Assembly (NCBI GenBank): GCA_964019425.1
Contig: OZ025831.1
Coordinates: forward strand, 62,001-126,000
Direction: 5' to 3'
DNA length: 64,000 nt
Source of the DNA: Flectonema sp. DT1601
Lineage: Eukaryota; Euglenozoa; Diplonemea; Diplonemida; Diplonemidae
Part shown: positions 22,101-32,298 of the stretch, in pieces
Layout: each line of letters begins with the position of its first letter
How positions within the stretch are numbered: position 1 is the stretch's first letter
The notes under the pieces: generated by a model
Databases searched by the model: none
Told to the model about the DNA's origin: nothing
What the model saw: the letters and a program-made list of their open reading frames with translations, nothing else
Position numbers and translations under genes: made by a program

Positions 22101-23122
22101 AATATATTGCTACTGATACTCATATTAGCAACGAGTGAATGGTGAAGGGCAATTTTCGAAGCAAGCATCTGTCCAAGAATGACTGTCATGCAGACTTCTG
22201 TCGGGTCTAACGTTTCTTTACTTGATATCCTAATAACACCGAAAGAGGTGTCTCCCCATACTAGTGGATAATAAAAGTATGTCGTGGCCAAGTCATTTTG
22301 AGCATCATCGATTTCAGGATCGTAACAATGAAAGTCTGTTGGTTCAGATAATATTAAAGGAGATCTCCTCTGAAGAACATGACCAACAATCCCGACAGTT
22401 CCATAATAAGGAGGTATTCCCATCTTTGATAATCCTTCATGCGTGTCGGTAAAAATATCTATTTTTGTAGACTTATAATCCACACAGCTACGACGTGATT
22501 CCTTTAAAAAAGACACCGCAGTACGACATAGTTGAGGTAAGTCATGCTGACACTCTACGAGTTCAATAATTGCAGACATAAGTTTTGGACAAATAAATAA
22601 GTGATCACGACGTTGTTTTACAGGAAGAGCATTGGCAGCATCTCTCGTCATGGCGCAAATAGTACTGCTGTTAACAATAACAGGAATGGCGTCGATGCCA
22701 ATTGAATCTGTGAGTGGTGGTCCAGATGGTACATCAGAATCGTAGTCGAATTGAACTCCAACATCACGAGTCTCAACTTTCCTATCAAATTTTAGATTTA
22801 GTTTGCGAAGAGTTGCAGCTGCATCTTCGAGTTTTATAATTTGCTCATTCAGAATTGATATTCCGTCAGTGCAGTCGTTGTCATATTTCAGAGTTTTTGG
22901 AGCATTCTGTCCATTGCAAGATGTTCTCTGTTTTGATACTTTTGGTAATTGTGGAGCTACTCTCTCCCTCGGTATGACATTACCAACCTCTTGTTGCTGT
23001 GGTAACTTTTCCGATAACATCTCATGCTGCTGCACTAACATAGCATGCAGACTATTTCTATTAGATTTACCCCGCTGTTCATGAGACGGCGGGGGTGGAA
23101 TATGCGGGAAGAATGTTGCCAT
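19153..23122 (-). CDS. Class I cyclic-nucleotide phosphodiesterase with four GAF domains (probable 2 exons)
   Basis: Two long frames (21065-23122 and 19153-20757) are joined here as one gene of about 1,216 residues. After a Pro-rich N-terminus come a divergent GAF (about 170-330), two good GAFs with NK-F-DE type ends (LINKKSQIAFDKRDE and LINKKQNGSKQSIFTKSDE), and a fourth GAF ending LINKDDGNSFSKEDE. The catalytic domain follows, with HNFLHAF, the metal motif HDLDHMGLNN and ILKFSDISN. It hydrolyses cAMP or cGMP; GAFs usually bind cyclic nucleotides and regulate activity. The exon 1 frame ends in a GAF-to-GAF linker and the second frame starts inside a GAF, which supports joining. The intron (about 20764-21082) has a weak donor, so the exact join is uncertain. 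Two separate genes are the alternative. Confidence 0.85.
20764..21082 (-). other. Probable phosphodiesterase intron (about 319 nt, borders tentative)
   Basis: The acceptor AACAG|CAAATTATG is the only AG that keeps frame 5' of the second exon. The in-phase donor is ATA|GTTTTC; a stronger-looking GTATGA 17 bases upstream is out of phase. No other frame or repeat is visible inside. Confidence 0.5.
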
Positions 23123-23649
23123 GACTTCTACTAGACATATTTACTCATTGCTTGTGAAAATAGAAAAATAAGATTATACATAAAACACACAGTCAGAACA
23201 ACCACTACGTGAAAAACGGATTCTTTTAAAGCAAAACTTCACTTGTTGCTGTTCAAAAATACCATTCTCATTAACTCGACGTTAGAATCCAATTTGATAA
23301 ATAATCTGAGAAGAGATGGCGGCAAGTTTCTATTTTCTCAGACAAGCCTTTGTCTACGTAAAACAAAATATATAAAAAAAATAAAAAAAAAAGGATCTGA
23401 ATTTTTATTATCAACAAAGACGAAACTATTTTAGCAAAAGAATGTTGTCATTGATCGTCAAAAAAAAAAAAAACCATTTCAGATAAAAAAAACCTTATTA
23501 ATACACATTGTTGATAGCAGACAGTATTACTGACGGCACAGGGGAAAATAGATATCTTGAATGGTTTTGTTCTCCGACTTTCGTCAGTGCAAAAAAATTA
23601 AATAGAAAATAATAAATAAATATCAATTGTAAAGGAAAAAAAAGAGACT
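23123..23649. other. Intergenic with foldback repeat copy
   Basis: A/T-rich. Contains copy 2 of repeat family A at 23474-23590. No gene seen. Confidence 0.45.
23474..23590. repeat. Foldback repeat family A, copy 2
   Basis: Starts CCATTTCAGATAAAAA, contains TTGTTGATAGCAGACAGTATT and ends CTCCGACTTTCGTCAGTGC. It is bordered by a 13-base A run on one side and seven A on the other. It is more diverged in the second inverted arm than copies 1 and 3. Confidence 0.65.
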
Positions 23650-25308
23650 TCACTCTTGTCTCTGCAAAGCATTCTTCTTAGTTGATCGTACTGGAGCGCA
23701 AACATGACCTTTGTTCTTTTTGAGTCTGTGATAGTCCGCATCACAATATTGACAAAGCATTCCACATAAAGCGCACGTGATTACAGCTAATTGTTGTTCG
23801 CACTCCTCACAAACGATAAGAGTTCCTTTTGTTCGCTTAGTTGGAGGTGGTGGAGGAGCACATGAATTATTCGAAAGCAACCTGGCCACCGGAGCATCCA
23901 ACGGAGAACTGATATCTTCAAAAAACGGAGGAGGCTCAAGAATACTAACTTCCCTATCAAGAATTCGTCTATAGCGACCACTTGCTTCATCACCTAGTCT
24001 GATGTCAACTATTGTTGATAAGTCTAAGTCGATACATCTTAAAATCGTATATTTCGGCATCACTCTGGGGATTAATACTACAGTAGCAAGGAGACACGGC
24101 ATCACAGCTATGCATAATAGTATTACTCCACCTTTTATAGCAACCAGTCGGTTTGCTAAGTTAGTTGTGATCGTCGCTAAATAAAATACTAAAAATAATA
24201 AATTTACCTGAAGCAAATCTAAAATTAACTTTGGTTTTCCAAAAAATAAATAATCACTATGAGTAGTGTTGCTCAGACCTTCACGATCTTCTGCTGTCAA
24301 TAGAGATAACGACGCCTGATCAATTTGTTGAATCACATGTGAATTCTTCTTAGTTGAGATAGCGAGTTCGATATCGTGAATTAGTTGAGCGTATGCCTGA
24401 CGAACTTTATAATAACAAAGAAGGATAACACAAAGAGGTACATATCCTTGAATCGATATGAATAATCCCATCGACGTCAAATCAAATTGCAATGAATACG
24501 TCGATGTTTCATTACTGTAAGCAGCAGTGTCATTCTCTTCAGAACCACTACTTCCACCTGAGAGTGTTCCTCCAGTCGATTCATTGTGGTACATCGCTAA
24601 ACAGTAATCTTGAATTGCAACCAACAACACCATAACAGATAAAGCTCCCCAAGCAGTTGGCGTAAACTCTAAAAACGACAACATCTCTCTCCGCTGTTTC
24701 TTCTTCATATATCTCGTAAACGATGATTGCTTGTACGCAAACGGTAATTTCGCTCTAAAAAATATCAAACAACTTCTCATACTCTCTCCTGTTGGGTACC
24801 TCTTAACAAACTGAGAAAGAAGAGCTGTTTTCTCACTCAAATCGATTGAGGGATCGCCCTCTATTTCATTGACAATGGACTCAAAATATTCCCAAAAATG
24901 CCAGGACTTGTCAATAAACATGAACATTATAATCACAAAAACGATTAGATTTATCGCCATAAAGAAAATAACAAAATGAACGTAGTGAAAAAAAACAGGT
25001 TCGAACATTAAGTCACCTCCACTATTCTCCATTATGGTCAGAAGGAGAGAGATTCCTCCGAGAATCATTACTTCTTTGTAGATATGATGGACAATTGCTT
25101 TTCCACTATTCGTTGTTACGACTGAGTCGATATGATGAGTTAACAGTTCGTAAAAGACTGATACAATGATTACCATGATGTACATCGCAAATATCTGCCA
25201 TGGTCTCAAATCAATCTCCTTCCCCAACTCAAAAATCGAAATTCCACCCGCTGCTGCTGCCGGTGCTATAAAACTACAAACTGTCAATAGCAATCGTAAG
25301 GATCTCAT
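23650..25308 (-). CDS. MLO-like multi-span membrane protein with C-terminal B-box zinc finger
   Basis: 552 residues. A signal peptide (MRSLRLLLTVCSFIAPAAAA) is followed by an MLO-like opening: a first span with VSVFYELLTHHID, then VHHIYKEVMILGGISLLLT (MLO proteins have a closely similar LEKIKSELMLLGFISLLL), and FFHYVHFVIFFMAI, recalling the MLO HQLHIFIFVLA segment. About seven hydrophobic spans can be counted up to residue 425. The last 50 residues hold a B-box type zinc finger: CEECEQQ, CALCGMLCQYC and HRLKKNKGHVC. MLO proteins are calmodulin-regulated membrane proteins, some with channel activity. The B-box at the end is not a usual partner of MLO. The MLO assignment is by motif and spacing only. 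Confidence 0.68.
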   Translation of the reverse strand: MRSLRLLLTVCSFIAPAAAAGGISIFELGKEIDLRPWQIFAMYIMVIIVSVFYELLTHHIDSVVTTNSGKAIVHHIYKEVMILGGISLLLTIMENSGGDLMFEPVFFHYVHFVIFFMAINLIVFVIIMFMFIDKSWHFWEYFESIVNEIEGDPSIDLSEKTALLSQFVKRYPTGESMRSCLIFFRAKLPFAYKQSSFTRYMKKKQRREMLSFLEFTPTAWGALSVMVLLVAIQDYCLAMYHNESTGGTLSGGSSGSEENDTAAYSNETSTYSLQFDLTSMGLFISIQGYVPLCVILLCYYKVRQAYAQLIHDIELAISTKKNSHVIQQIDQASLSLLTAEDREGLSNTTHSDYLFFGKPKLILDLLQVNLLFLVFYLATITTNLANRLVAIKGGVILLCIAVMPCLLATVVLIPRVMPKYTILRCIDLDLSTIVDIRLGDEASGRYRRILDREVSILEPPPFFEDISSPLDAPVARLLSNNSCAPPPPPTKRTKGTLIVCEECEQQLAVITCALCGMLCQYCDADYHRLKKNKGHVCAPVRSTKKNALQRQE

Positions 25309-26457
25309 ATTGTTTCCTCCCGTGTTCGTTTGTTTGTTTGTTTTTTTTTCTTTTTTTTTTTTTTTAATAATTTCAGCTCAACACTATATCATATTTAATG
25401 AAGTATTTCTGAAAACAAAAAAACAAGATAAAAAATGAATATTTCAGAAGTCTTACAAGAACCGCGGTTACCTAATAAGTAAAAACCTGTCTAGAGAGGG
25501 GAAATTAATATTTCATACGGTTCACTGTCATAACTTGTTATTTAAAATAAATATCCCAAAAGTCAAAGGAAGGAAGGAAGTCAGTTATTTTGCAAGCTGG
25601 ATTCTCTTTCAGATCCCACAACACAGGGTAAAAAATTGGGTGAAAAGGTTTTTTTTTTTTTTTTTAAAAAAATAAAAAAAAAAAAAAAAAAAACAATAGA
25701 ATGTATTAAACTTTAAAATTTAGACCTAAAGTTTAGAGAGGTAATAAAGATAGGCTGATTCGAAAAAAAAAAGAGATTTTTTTTTTATTTAAATTGAATG
25801 AACAGAACAAAAAAACAAGTGTAATATAAAATAATATTGTTCTTACAATAGTTTCCAAAGAAAAAATTCTACGAAAAAAAAAGTAAAAATAGAAGAACTA
25901 ACAAGGAGGGGGGAAGTTATCACACCAAATAAAAATAAAAATAAAAAATACCAAATCGATCAATCAATCGTATAAAAAATAATGGTTTGCTCCTTGATTC
26001 AGGCCTGTCCTACTCATCGCGTTTACCCTTCTCAGCAAAGACCACGTTAACATAGTTAATTCTGTCTACCACTTAACACACGAGTACCTCAGCATAATAT
26101 CAACGAATGTGAGATACCAACTAATAAGTGATGCGCTGAGTTATGTTTTATGGGTAAATAAGTAGTTTATGGAGGCATATCGATAGCGTACTATCAAGCT
26201 CAAAGGAACAACAACAATCTCTCTGCAAATAAATAAAATAATGCCACTGTAGGCGTGATAGTTTGACAATGTAGAAACAATAATAAACTTTTTTATAAAT
26301 ACCAAAATTAAAGAGAGTATTAATTATTAAAACCTGATTTTATGAGAGGTGACAAATAACAAAAAAAAAAAAAAAAAAAAAAAAAGGTAAAAGGTAAAAG
26401 GTAAAGAACAGAACAGAAAAGTTTCCACGTAAGCTCACTTTAATATGGAGGGGGGGG

Positions 26458-26545
26458 GGGGGTTGAATGCTTTTTGAATTTGTAAAATACAACTGGTTTG
26501 TATCGCAATAACATAACGATAATTTAACATCTGTTAAGTTTAATA
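26458..26545. repeat. Interspersed repeat family D, partial copy
   Basis: Contains TTTGTAAAATACAACTGGTT, then TTGTATCGCAATAACATAACG and AATTTAACATCTG, matching the first half of the copy at 46825-47036. Confidence 0.45.
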
Positions 26546-26675
26546 TGGAAGGAGGGGGGGACTTGGATAAATAAATCAAGGGTTAACGCAACAAATTAGA
26601 CATGAATCATTATAACTGGATTCTGTCCACACAAAAATCGCATGTTTTAAATAAATTGTCAAGTCAAATTGACCC

Positions 26676-26713
26676 GGGGACCACGCACTACAGGTTGAGC
26701 ATCCCATGAAGGG
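26676..26713. repeat. Interspersed repeat family G, copy 1
   Basis: Carries GGGGACCACGCACTACAGGT followed by TGAGCATCCCATGAAGG. Similar blocks are at 28151-28205 and 46578-46632, both ending in a CCTGTAG-x-C(A/C)GTTACA-like phrase. Confidence 0.5.
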
Positions 26714-26865
26714 GGGGGACGAATAAAGCAACGCGACACCTCTAGACGTACGAAGGCATTCCTTCGAACACCTGGATATGGTAAATGCGGTAAATTTCGA
26801 AAGGCCAAAGCCTCTGGAAAAACCAAACTAGCCCGTGGTAACTAGTTAGTTAGTCTTTATTATAT

Positions 26866-26928
26866 TATTTATTTATTTATTTATTTACGAAGCCTAGGTA
26901 GCCAAAAGCCAGGAAAAGCTCACAAGGG
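26866..26928. repeat. Interspersed repeat family H, copy 1
   Basis: A TTTA tetranucleotide run followed by ACGAAGCCTAGGTAGCCAAA and AGCCAGGAAAAGCTCACAAG. Nearly identical to 45919-45979. Confidence 0.6.
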
Positions 26929-27379
26929 TAACAATTATATCGCTACCAGCAACTGTGAGACTCTCACAGACGATAAGAGACGTAGAAGAAATATAAGCGG
27001 TGAGGGTTAATAAATTATTTATTTATTTATTTAAATACATAAATCGTAAAGACATTAAAACAAAAAAAATAATAAAAGCTACACGTAACACAAAAAAAAA
27101 AAAAGTTAGAATTTGAGTTTTTGTTATAAAAATAGTGTGACCAAAATCAAAGACAAGGGGAAAAAGAAAAAAAAAAAGAAAAAAAGAAACGCATTCTGCT
27201 GTTCTATTTTTTTACTTTAATCCTATTCGTCTCCCGAATGCCTTCATTAGTAAGCCTGGGGACTTCATTTAACTTATCTAATAGAATTCGAATATCTTAA
27301 TTCTCGACGTCCATCGGAGTTCGTCAGGACGGGTTAGCATATATTTGCTTTTGACCTGGTTAGCAATCAAAGACCTAAT

Positions 27380-27480
27380 CACAGAGAATTGGTTTTATAG
27401 TTTCGGCTGGATCGATCGATCTCGAACTGTCCACCTTGCCGAGACTAACAAATTGAAAACAACAACAAAGAATAAGGATA
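27380..27480. repeat. Interspersed repeat family B, diverged copy
   Basis: Reads TTTTATAGTTTCGGCTGGAT ... CTGTCCACCTTGCC ... ACTAACAAATTGAAAACAAC. It lines up with the right half of 51464-51632. Confidence 0.45.
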
Positions 27481-27497
27481 AGGCGGGGGGGGGGGGG

Positions 27498-27665
27498 TGA
27501 TACTTTTGACAATGTAAAAAACAGTAAAAATCATTCAGATAAACAGCCTTATATTTTGTTGACGTAATAAATAACGGCTCTTAATCTGAATAGTTTCTTC
27601 TCCGACTTCGTCGGTGCAACAACTTTAGGTATTAAATGTTTGAATGAAAAAAGAAAATATTTTGT
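27498..27665. repeat. Interspersed repeat family C, copy interrupted by family A
   Basis: Left part TTTTGACAATGTAAAAAACAG and right part AACAACTTTAGGTATTAAAT, then TTTTGTAGTTGTTAATAATC, match the uninterrupted copies at 46382-46500 and 56667-56789. Between them sits foldback repeat A (27531-27619). Confidence 0.65.
27531..27619. repeat. Foldback repeat family A, copy 3 (nested)
   Basis: Starts CATTCAGATAAACAGCC, has the inverted arm ACGGCTCTTAATCTGAATAG and ends CTCCGACTTCGTCGGTGC, which can itself form a small stem (CCGAC/GTCGG). It is shorter than copy 1 and lacks the GATAGCAGACAG middle. It is inserted into a copy of repeat C, next to AA on both sides. Confidence 0.7.
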
Positions 27666-28033
27666 AGTTGTTAATAATCAAAGAAAAGATGCGTTAGAAA
27701 TATAATTTGGGGACCACGTATTATCGGGTAATTGAAGAAAATAATCAAAGAGGGTTGCATGTTTTAGTATATTTAAGAAAAAATAAATATCTATATTTGT
27801 ATCAAAGTTGTGATGATAAATTTGACTGAAAGGGTGTTATTCGATACCCGTGTATCTTAAGCTCAAAAGGAACAACAATTTCTCCGACAATCTTGGCAGC
27901 GTAGTAAATAACTGCAGATAAAATAAACAATACCACATTACCTATGTTACCGTAACAGTTTTTTTTTATAATACTCAAATGAGTACTTAATTAATAATTT
28001 TACTGTCTTGAAAATTTAACAAATAGATTTAAA

Positions 28034-28205
28034 GGGGTGTAACTTGATACTGTGATGAAATATAAAGCAACTTGAAACTGGCTAAAACGAATACAGGCCA
28101 CAGTTCCTTTCGATAACATCCACACATGTGTGCTGTATGGGGATTCGGTGGGCCCCATATTATTAAGTTGAACGTCCCATGACCTGTAGCCAGTTACAGC
28201 TTAAC
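28034..28205. repeat. Interspersed repeat families F and G, copy 1
   Basis: TGTAACTTGATACTGTGATG, then AAAGCAACTTGAAACTGGCT, TGTGTGCTGTATGGGGATTC and TGAACGTCCCATGACCTGTA. The same order recurs around 46578-46821. Confidence 0.55.
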
Positions 28206-28753
28206 CCTTACACCACCGTAAGAACCCCGCAAAACAACGGGTCTAAAATTTTACTGTTTTTTTCAAAAAGAGAAAAGGTATATTTTTTTTTTTTTAGAAC
28301 TGATACATCAGCTCCGGTGGTGTTAAGGGTTAAAACTAATATTTCTTTACACACTTCAAAAAATCAAATAAAATAATAAAGGAAGTTTTTAGAAAAGAAA
28401 AACTACTTGCAAAAAAAAAATATTCAAAAAAAAAAAAGGGGGGGGGTGGAAATAGTTGTGAGCATGTTTATAAATTAAATAAAGACATAAATATATGTTG
28501 TACCTTAGTATAGGCAAACACATCCACACATTAATTTTTCCGTGGTTGACATTCAGTGCAACAAGAAACTAAGTAATAAATTACAATCATGAGCCCTGGG
28601 AAACCAAATCCAACATTTTGTCACTCTCAGAAATTAGTAGCGCCACTGCTAGTGGAGCACTTGAAATATTTTGAATTTATGAAGAAATAAATTATCTGTG
28701 GTGTACCAGCGTTAACTAAAATAAAACATTAACAGCGATACAGTGATCAAAAA

Positions 28754-28822
28754 GGGGGGCTAACTGTTCGATTTTGTACGTAAAATACAAATGTATTGTA
28801 TCATAAATAACATAACGAAAGG
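28754..28822. repeat. Interspersed repeat family D, partial copy
   Basis: A G run, then CTAACTGTTCGATTTTGTAC and TGTATTGTATCATAAATAAC, matching the left half of family D. Confidence 0.5.
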
Positions 28823-30188
28823 AGGAGAGCAAATATAAATAAAACATCCTTTTTTTTATGCAAAAAAAAAAAAAAAAGAATCGGCACTTCACTAAATAAT
28901 TCTCACACTTTGTTTTTGTTTGTGCGCAACCGGAAACAAGCCTATAAAGTAAAGGGTGTTAACGTTACGCTTGCCCACAATTCTCTTTCGCTCGTAAAAC
29001 ATGTCTTCGAGATGAAAAAAAAAAAAAACCTTCTTAATGAAATAATTAAAATCTGTCGAAAAGTACGAAAAAAGAAAAACCCCTGGAACATGACCGGGGC
29101 AGTTTAAAAGTATCACAAGATTTTGACAACACAAATAAACAACTGAAGAAATATTAAATAGAAGAAACCTATAAAGAGAATTCCTTAATTGTTTTAATTG
29201 ATGAGACAAGACAGGTGGCAGTTTACGTAAAAACCGCGAAATTCAAAACACTATCCCGTGAATCAGAGAATCTCAATATAGTTATTTTATTTTTCTTTCT
29301 TTCTTTCTTTTTTTTTTTTTTTTTTTTTTTAAATGCCGGAAAGATTACAGTTCTTTTTACTTTTCCTTTTTTAAACGTGTTAGCCAAATACAAGTTGCCT
29401 GCCTCCTGTCGTGTATTTTGTGGGTAGTCCAAAAAACAATAGCGTTTTAAATACTCAATACCCTACTCCACCCACGACAGGCGCATTTCTTGTCTTGGCC
29501 ATAGCATGTTACTTTAGAAACATCGTCGCCAGCTCTGTGGACCAAGTTGTAATAGTTGCCCCACTAGTATACTCATCACTCTCCCGTGTGACGGCGGGTA
29601 TTCATGTGCTTTACCAAAGTTTGTTGGTTTCACATTTCGATGCAGTCAATCTTGTTCCGCCTTAGTTGTTTTCGGAAGAGCTTAGCTAAGTATTAAGGCA
29701 CCGAATTTTTGTCAGCATCTTAGGCTTCTTTTTGCAGAGGATGCGAGGCTTTTTTTTTTTTTTTTGTGGTCTCACAGCGACACTCTTAAAAAGAACGTAT
29801 CCATTCCAGGCAGGTGGAGGTTTTTTTTTGGAAACCTCTTTTGTTAGAACTCATTTGAAAAATGTTTTTATAAAACAAACAGAAACGAATGCCTTAAAAA
29901 AAAAGAAGGGGGGAAAAAAAACACAGCATTATGTGACCATGTCACAAAGATAAAAATCCAGTAACATTTTTCCTCCCCCCTCAATCTCAATACATTTATT
30001 AAAAAAAGAAAAAAAATTAATAAAAAAAAAGACAACTTTGCTAAAAGAAATAAAATGCCGCATATACTATTTATAAAAAAATAAAAAAACATAAAAATTG
30101 TTCGAAGGTGATAACACCTCGAAAACAACAACCGAAAATATGTATAACAGAAGTCGTATCAACCCTAAATAAAAAAAAATGTGGGAAG

Positions 30189-30226
<38 letters not shown>

Positions 30227-30285
30227 AATTTTAGAATTCTGAAGCATCATCCACATGATGAAATGATGATTTTTTTTTTTTTTTT

Positions 30286-31752
30286 TCATACTGCGAGTTC
30301 TTTTCGTAATTCAGACTTCAGAAAAGAACTTACTAAGCGATCTGATACGCAGGTGATAATTCGTTTATCGAATTTAAGCTCGTCATCGAGCTTCCTAAAA
30401 ACATGAAGTACTATATCATCTGTATCAGCATGATCGAGTGCCGACATCGCAATCGGAATCGTTCTCTTAATTTCAGGAGGGAATTCTGAAAACAATCGAA
30501 AGATGTTCTGACGACATGAACGCTCGAGAGACGCGAAACAAACTTTCAAATTAGAAGCCAACTGAATTGGAAGTAATCTATACAAGTCAAGAATAAACGA
30601 TCCTTCGCAACACTTCAAAATAGAAAATACGATTTCCATATCAAAGCGGAACTCATCAGGCAATACCGCGTATATCTGTGGAACGTAGCAAACACTCGAT
30701 CTGGAGATTGCGATGTTTACTATTTCTCGTGTAATGCAATCACCAGGTATTAATTGAAACAGCGTTTTTAAATAATAAGAATGACAAGAAGACACAGCTG
30801 CTCTCACTAAATCTAAATCTGATTTATTCGACGGAGAAGCATTGCCGTAACAATTTGCGACTGATTCACAATTTTGAGACGATGAGAACAACAACAAAAG
30901 CAGATCTTTGTTGTCGTGATGTGCTGGAGGGAGATTAGAATAAATTCTGATGTTTATTGATTTGGCAGCACACAGGAGGGAAATTTGAATTTTTTCTTGA
31001 ATTTCAGTTGAAAAAAAACCCCGAGCCTTCCACACATTATAGCAATCCATCTGTGATATGGTCAGTACGGCTGCCGACATATCGTCCAAGACGTTCTTTG
31101 GAGCACATGTCAGAAGCCTCGACATACTAAACGGGCCGGTTTTCTCAATGCACTTCTTTGCAAATTCGACGTCTGATTGCAAATACTCACCTGCTGCTGC
31201 GTATACCAAGTATCCATCACCTCTAACACACTTTTCAATAAACATCTCAGCAATCTCTTTGTCAGTTGCGATACAATAAGGAACGAACTTGAGAAGATCA
31301 GTACTGCAGTTCATTTTACTAATTAAAGCAGTGACGACCATTCTAGAATTGAAACATTCAGATGGCAGCATCTTGACTAACTTATCAACTCTCTGTGGGT
31401 GCATACATGATGAAGCCTCTGATATTAATTCTGAACTAACCTTCAGTTCATATGGCAACCTTTCATAAACTGATAGAGGGTTATTGCTCGGATCCTTTAT
31501 TTGTAACAAAGCTTCATGCCATTCAGGTGATCTGATCAGGATTACTTCATCTCCTGCTGCTATTCCTATGTCGCTGAATCTTCTGTTTGGTTGGTTTGTT
31601 GCTAAGACTTCTCCCTCATACTCAAATGAGAACATCACCGCCTGTAAATCAAGTTCTTCAGCAACCATCTCGCGAACGTCGCGAACTGTGTCGCTTATTT
31701 GAATTGTTACGATATTTGTGAAATCTGCGAAGTCTCTTATCACAATGTCCAT
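30286..31752 (-). CDS. Ubiquitin-like domain protein with DUF4116-like helical repeats
   Basis: 488 residues from ATG 31750-31752. Residues 1-76 look like a ubiquitin fold (TIQISDTVRDVREMVAEEL, then YEGEVLATNQPNRRFSDIGI and DEVILI), without a C-terminal Gly-Gly. The rest is a chain of about eight helical repeats of roughly 45-50 residues, each with the pattern LP-x-E/F-x4-D/R-x-x-V-x-x-A-L/I; examples are LPSECFNSRMVVTALIS, IPGDCITREIVNIAIS, LPDEFRFDMEIVFSIL and FDKRIITCVSDRL. This resembles DUF4116 repeats, found in many protists and large DNA viruses. Function unknown; an adaptor or scaffold is an inference. It lies directly downstream of the SLOG-SLATT gene, separated by a long GAA/TTC microsatellite. 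Confidence 0.72.
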   Translation of the reverse strand: MDIVIRDFADFTNIVTIQISDTVRDVREMVAEELDLQAVMFSFEYEGEVLATNQPNRRFSDIGIAAGDEVILIRSPEWHEALLQIKDPSNNPLSVYERLPYELKVSSELISEASSCMHPQRVDKLVKMLPSECFNSRMVVTALISKMNCSTDLLKFVPYCIATDKEIAEMFIEKCVRGDGYLVYAAAGEYLQSDVEFAKKCIEKTGPFSMSRLLTCAPKNVLDDMSAAVLTISQMDCYNVWKARGFFSTEIQEKIQISLLCAAKSINIRIYSNLPPAHHDNKDLLLLLFSSSQNCESVANCYGNASPSNKSDLDLVRAAVSSCHSYYLKTLFQLIPGDCITREIVNIAISRSSVCYVPQIYAVLPDEFRFDMEIVFSILKCCEGSFILDLYRLLPIQLASNLKVCFASLERSCRQNIFRLFSEFPPEIKRTIPIAMSALDHADTDDIVLHVFRKLDDELKFDKRIITCVSDRLVSSFLKSELRKELAV

Positions 31753-32298
31753 TCGAATTATTTATTCTTGTTGAGTGTTTTTTTATTAAACAACTGGAAA
31801 AAAAAAAAAACCAGATTAGAAAGGAGTTAGAGAATTTAACATTTTTCTTCTTTTTTGGTATGAAGATGTGACAAATAATTTCTATTCACATGATTTTCTT
31901 TTTCTTTTTTTTCCCCCTATTCTTTTTTTCTCGGCTGTTAGAAAACAGTCTCGAAGAAGAAAAAAGAAAAAAAAAAAAAGAATACAACGAACCCAACTAA
32001 AGTGAAAAACAAGTGTAAATGGTATATTTTTTTTTTTTCCTTATAGTGGACGAGTGGAAAAAAAAAAAAAAAAAAAAAGAAGAAGAAGAAGAAGAAGAAG
32101 AAGAAGAAGAAGAAGAAGAAGAAGAAGAAGAAGAAGAAGAAGAAGAAGAAGAAGAAGAAGAAGAAGAAGAAGAAGAAGAAGAAGAAGAAGAAGAAGAAGA
32201 AGAAGAAGAAGAAGAAGAAGAAGAAGAAGAAGAAGAAGAAGAAGAAGAAGAAGAAGAAGAAGAAGAAGAAGAAGAAGAGAACTGATTTGTGTAAAATA
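31753..32298. other. Intergenic, dominated by microsatellite
   Basis: Contains poly-A/T runs and the AGA repeat at 32079-32279. Long open frames across it are pure Glu, Arg or Phe homopolymer and are artefacts. Confidence 0.6.
32058..32279. repeat. Poly-A (21 nt) plus uninterrupted (AGA)n, about 66 units
   Basis: A run of A from 32058 to 32078 passes straight into an uninterrupted GAA/AGA triplet array to 32279. On the transcribed (minus) strand it is a polypyrimidine (TTC)n-T tract of about 220 bases, starting about 20 bases after the stop codon of the SLOG-SLATT gene. Confidence 0.95.

Larger units (their letters stand above)
25309..30285. other. Gene-free island 1, interspersed repeats
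   Basis: No acceptable gene in nearly 5 kb. It holds copies of several short repeats (families A, B, C, D, F, G and H) that recur in islands 44234-47952, 50284-52994 and 56329-57594. It also holds many A/T homopolymers and G runs (for example 27484-27497). A short plus-strand frame at 29411-29665 is not supported. Confidence 0.6.

Noticed and set aside
27531-27619. Repeat A as a tRNA-derived SINE or Helitron
   Set aside because: I find no A/B box promoter pattern, and the end is not CTRR although a terminal hairpin is present.
29411-29665. 84-codon plus-strand frame in island 1
   Set aside because: The composition is plausible, but it would be the only plus-strand gene and nothing in it is recognisable.
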